Assembly (NCBI GenBank): GCA_030039975.1
Contig: JASHUO010000868.1
Span: 1 to 7,232, forward strand
DNA from: Alphaproteobacteria bacterium
GTDB taxonomy: Bacteria; Pseudomonadota; Alphaproteobacteria; ATCC43930; CGMCC-115725
Direction: 5' to 3'
Length of the DNA: 7,232 bases
Shown here: in pieces, positions 5,264-7,232 of the stretch
How the letters are laid out: every line of letters starts with the position of its first letter
How positions within the stretch are numbered: position 1 is the stretch's first letter
Translations under genes and position numbers: made by a program
Notes under the pieces: generated by a model
Seen by the model: the letters and a program-made list of their open reading frames with translations, nothing else
Databases searched by the model: none
Told to the model about the DNA's origin: nothing

Positions 5264-5701
5264 TTAGCCGGCGTCGTCTTCGACGGGGTGCCTGGGGTGC
5301 CAACGGGTCGGCCAAGGCTCGCCCAGGTCATCTAAATGGCACAGGATGCGCTCGACTTCCAGCCGGATGCTGCTGCCGCCGGCGAAGTCGAGGCGGATGC
5401 CGCCGGCCTCGGCGCGGATCGCCAGCAGCACCAGCAGGCGGTCGGCTTCGCGCGGATTGAAGCCGCGGCGCTGCACCGCTTTGACCTCGTCGAAGCGCAG
5501 ACCCGCCATGCGCCGCTCGAGATTGCGGCGTGCCCCGCTGTCCGGCAGCTCGCGGCGGAAGCGGTTGGCCACCAGCGCAAAGCGCCGCTCCTCCGGCAGC
5601 CACGCCATCTCGCCGATGGCGACGAGCGCATCCTGCAGGATCGCCGAGATGACCCCCAGATCCTCCTCGTCCTCGCCGCGCAGCTTCAGCGGATCCGCCA
5701 T
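5264..5701 (-). CDS. DUF2948 family protein of unknown function
   Basis: A 145-residue protein that fits the uncharacterised DUF2948 family, which I know as the usual partner downstream of murA in alphaproteobacteria. Landmarks are LKLRGEDEEDLGVISAILQDALV (5-27), the strongly conserved WLPEERRFALVANRFRRE (34-51) and the C-terminal IRLDFAGGSSIRLEVERILCHLDDLGEPWPT (102-132). It has no signal peptide, transmembrane span or recognisable catalytic motif, and is probably a small soluble cytoplasmic protein. The ATG lies 12 bases after the murA stop, with GGAG and a 5-nt spacer, so it is co-transcribed with murA. The stop TAA is followed by the repeat-bearing intergenic region, so it is probably the last gene of its transcript unless there is read-through into hisG. 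The murA link suggests, but does not show, a role near cell-wall synthesis. Confidence 0.88.
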   Translation of the reverse strand: MADPLKLRGEDEEDLGVISAILQDALVAIGEMAWLPEERRFALVANRFRRELPDSGARRNLERRMAGLRFDEVKAVQRRGFNPREADRLLVLLAIRAEAGGIRLDFAGGSSIRLEVERILCHLDDLGEPWPTRWHPRHPVEDDAG

Positions 5702-5713
5702 GCCGTCTCCGTC

Positions 5714-6997
5714 TCAGTCGCCGACGAGACGCTCGATCTCGGCACCGCAGGCGGCGAGCTTCTCTTCGAGATGCTCGTAGCCGCGATCGAGATGGTAGAT
5801 GCGGTTGATGACCGTCTCGCCTTCGGCGGCGAGCCCCGCCAGCACCAGCGACACCGAGGCGCGCAGATCGGTCGCCATCACCGGCGCGCCGGCGAGCTTG
5901 GGCACGCCGCGCACCATGGCCGAGGCGCCGTGCACGTTGATATTGGCGCCCATGCGGCAGAGCTCCGGCACATGCATGAAGCGGTTCTCGAAGATCGTCT
6001 CGGTGATCATCGCCGCCCCGTCGGCCGTGGTCATCGTCGCCATCATCTGCGCCTGCAGGTCGGTGGGGAAGCCCGGAAACGGCTCGGTCATGACATCGAC
6101 CCCGGTGAGCCGCCCGTTGCGGCGGCGGATGGCGATGCCCTTGGGCGTCTCCGTCACCTCGACGCCGGCGCCTTCGAGGACGCGCGCCACGGCCGCGATT
6201 GCCGCATATTCGGCGCCGACCAGCTCGACCGCACCGCCGGTGATCGCCGTCGCCATGATATAGGTTCCGGTCTCGATGCGGTCAGGGATCACCCGGTGGC
6301 GCGCGCCGACGAGGCGCTTCACGCCGCGGATGCGGATGCGGTCGCTGCCGGCGCCGTCGATCTCGGCGCCCATCGCCGCAAGGCAGCGGGCGAGATCGAC
6401 GATCTCCGGCTCGCGCGCCGCATTGACCAGCGTCGTCTCGCCCTCGGCCAGCGTCGCCGCCATCATCAGATTCTCGGTCGCCCCGACCGACACCACGGGG
6501 AAGATGATCTCGGCGCCCACCAGCCCTTTTCTCGCCGTCGCCTCGATATAGCCCTGGTGCAGCTCGATCGTGGCGCCGAGCCGCTCCAGCCCTTTCAGAT
6601 GCAGATCGACGGGCCGCGGCCCGATCGAACAGCCGCCGGGCAGCGACACCTTGGCCTCGCCGCAGCGCGCCAGCAGCGGCCCCAGCACCAGCACCGAGGC
6701 GCGCATCTTGCGCACGAGATCGTAGGGTGCCGTGGTGTTGGCGATGCGCCGGGCGCGCAGCTCGAGCACATGGCCGGTCTCCTCGGGCTTGGCGCCGTTC
6801 ATGGTGATGGAGACGCCATGCTGCACCAGCAGATGCGAGAGCGTCGTGATATCGGCCAGCCGCGGCAGGTTGGTCAGCACCAGCTTCTCGTCGGTGAGCA
6901 GCGATGCCGCCATCAGCGGCAGCGCCGCATTCTTGGCGCCGCCGATCGCGATCTTGCCGGAGAGCGGCCTGCCGCCGCGGATACGGATTCTGTCCAT
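5714..6997 (-). CDS. murA: UDP-N-acetylglucosamine 1-carboxyvinyltransferase
   Basis: A 427-residue protein, close to the 419 of E. coli MurA. It transfers enolpyruvate from PEP to UDP-GlcNAc in the cytoplasm, the committed step of peptidoglycan precursor synthesis. Catalytic residues are intact: Lys22-Asn23 in GGAKNAALP, Arg99 in RKMRASVLVLGP, the mobile-loop Cys123 in LPGGCSIG (the fosfomycin target position), Arg128 in GPRPVDLH, Asp313 in FPTDLQAQ and Arg380 in ATDLRASVSLVLAG. Having Cys rather than Asp at 123 predicts the fosfomycin-sensitive form of the active site. Start choice: an in-frame ATG at 7060 would add 21 residues with no family counterpart, whereas the ATG at 6997 begins MDRIRIRGG, as MurA proteins do, with AGGAA 11 nt and AGGA 2 nt upstream. 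The DUF2948 gene follows after 12 bases. Confidence 0.98.
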   Translation of the reverse strand: MDRIRIRGGRPLSGKIAIGGAKNAALPLMAASLLTDEKLVLTNLPRLADITTLSHLLVQHGVSITMNGAKPEETGHVLELRARRIANTTAPYDLVRKMRASVLVLGPLLARCGEAKVSLPGGCSIGPRPVDLHLKGLERLGATIELHQGYIEATARKGLVGAEIIFPVVSVGATENLMMAATLAEGETTLVNAAREPEIVDLARCLAAMGAEIDGAGSDRIRIRGVKRLVGARHRVIPDRIETGTYIMATAITGGAVELVGAEYAAIAAVARVLEGAGVEVTETPKGIAIRRRNGRLTGVDVMTEPFPGFPTDLQAQMMATMTTADGAAMITETIFENRFMHVPELCRMGANINVHGASAMVRGVPKLAGAPVMATDLRASVSLVLAGLAAEGETVINRIYHLDRGYEHLEEKLAACGAEIERLVGD

Positions 6998-7054
6998 GGT
7001 CCTGAAAGTTCCTGCGCTGTCGACCCGAAACCGATCGGAAAGCGCGCGTTCTAC

Positions 7055-7069
7055 CGCCACTTTGTGGCG
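7055..7069. other. Small hairpin in the murA leader
   Basis: CGCCAC (7055-7060) and GTGGCG (7064-7069) make a perfect 6-bp stem around TTT. On the plus strand it is followed by AAAA, so on the minus strand the T-run precedes the stem; it is thus not a terminator for either direction. It would sit in the murA 5' leader about 58 nt before the start codon. Its role is unknown. Confidence 0.3.
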
Positions 7070-7093
7070 AAAATGGTAATCGTTCGGTCAGGG

Positions 7094-7122
7094 GTTGTAA
7101 GGGATGAACCCGCGGTGCTCAA
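7094..7122 (-). promoter_or_regulatory. Candidate sigma-70 promoter of murA
   Basis: On the minus strand TTGAGC (7122-7117, four of six) is followed by exactly 17 bp and TACAAC (7099-7094, four of six). It starts 11 bases past the stop codon of the small upstream gene and would give a murA leader of about 90 nt that includes the hairpin at 7055-7069. The -35 lies within a short palindrome, GTGCTTGAGCAC, which might be a binding site or a remnant terminator stem. It is a moderate match without supporting data. Confidence 0.35.
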
Positions 7123-7133
7123 GCACGGCCCCG

Positions 7134-7232
7134 CTACCCTGAACCGCTCTCTTTGGCCGCCTCGGGCACCGGCGGGGACGCTGCCGCCCGCTCGCGGGAC
7201 TGCGCCTTGCGGCGGCCGAGATTGGCCCGGAG
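7134..7232 (-). CDS. C-terminal end of a small basic hypothetical protein
   Basis: The minus frame is open from the right edge to a TAG at 7136-7134, giving the last 32 codons of a gene whose start is outside the window. The visible part opens with LRANLGRRKAQSRER, a lysine- and arginine-rich helix-like stretch, and ends in a low-complexity Ala/Pro/Glu/Ser tail. I recall very small alphaproteobacterial hypothetical proteins ending in a LRANL-RRKAQ-like segment, which supports this as a genuine gene end, but I cannot name a function. It has the same orientation as murA, which starts 136 bp downstream after a candidate promoter. Confidence 0.55.
   Translation of the reverse strand, partial: LRANLGRRKAQSRERAAASPPVPEAAKESGSG

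Noticed and set aside
4965..5267. Small open frames on both strands encoding peptides with PAFAGT or PAKAGTQ.
   Set aside because: These peptides are the translation of the dispersed palindromic repeat, a common source of false gene calls.
6998..7060. N-terminal extension of MurA from an ATG at 7060.
   Set aside because: The extra 21 residues come from leader sequence including the hairpin. MurA proteins begin at the MDRIRIRGG-like segment, and the ATG at 6997 has nearby AGGA sequences.
7051..7076. Rho-independent terminator upstream of murA.
   Set aside because: The stem at 7055-7069 is followed by A on the plus strand and preceded by T on the minus strand, so neither direction has the required U-run after the hairpin.
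1..7232. A novel defence, mobile or biosynthetic system.
   Set aside because: All genes fit a conserved alphaproteobacterial housekeeping cluster in one orientation. There is no integrase, transposase, toxin-antitoxin pair, CRISPR repeat or tRNA attachment site; the unknowns are conserved orphan families and the repeat.

Overview
This is a 7.2 kb, GC-rich stretch of core bacterial chromosome. Every supported gene lies on the minus strand, so transcription runs from the right edge to the left edge. The gene content points to an alphaproteobacterium, most likely of the Rhodospirillales type. It carries DUF2948 and UPF0262 genes, which as far as I know are essentially alphaproteobacterial. It has a short-form HisG without the C-terminal regulatory domain. 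Its gene order (murA, DUF2948, hisG, hisD, UPF0262, LMW phosphatase, infA, maf, RNase E/G-like) matches an arrangement I know from that class. Assignment below class level is inference.

Layout in transcription order: (1) the last 32 codons of a small basic protein (7232-7134); (2) a leader of about 140 bp with a candidate promoter and hairpin, then murA (6997-5714) for peptidoglycan precursor synthesis and a DUF2948 gene (5701-5264); (3) a 321 bp intergenic stretch (5263-4943) holding a composite palindromic repeat and a separate palindrome in the hisG leader; (4) hisG (GTG start at 4942), hisD, UPF0262 and a low-molecular-weight phosphatase-fold gene, packed with overlaps of 11 and 4 bases and a 4-base gap; (5) a 96 bp gap with a candidate promoter and leader hairpin; (6) infA, maf (GTG start) and an RNase E/G-family gene (GTG start overlapping the maf stop), which runs off the left edge.

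The window mixes cell-wall synthesis (murA), the first and last steps of histidine synthesis (hisG, hisD), translation initiation (infA), nucleotide-pool control (maf) and RNA processing (RNase E/G-like). Two conserved proteins of unknown function and a phosphatase-like protein sit among them. The tight coupling suggests co-expression, but the sequence does not show a shared pathway. I see no mobile element, phage, CRISPR, tRNA or rRNA. The points most worth a second look are the altered 5'-sensor and metal-site motifs of the RNase E/G protein, the hisD-UPF0262-phosphatase coupling, and the two palindromic structures upstream of hisG.
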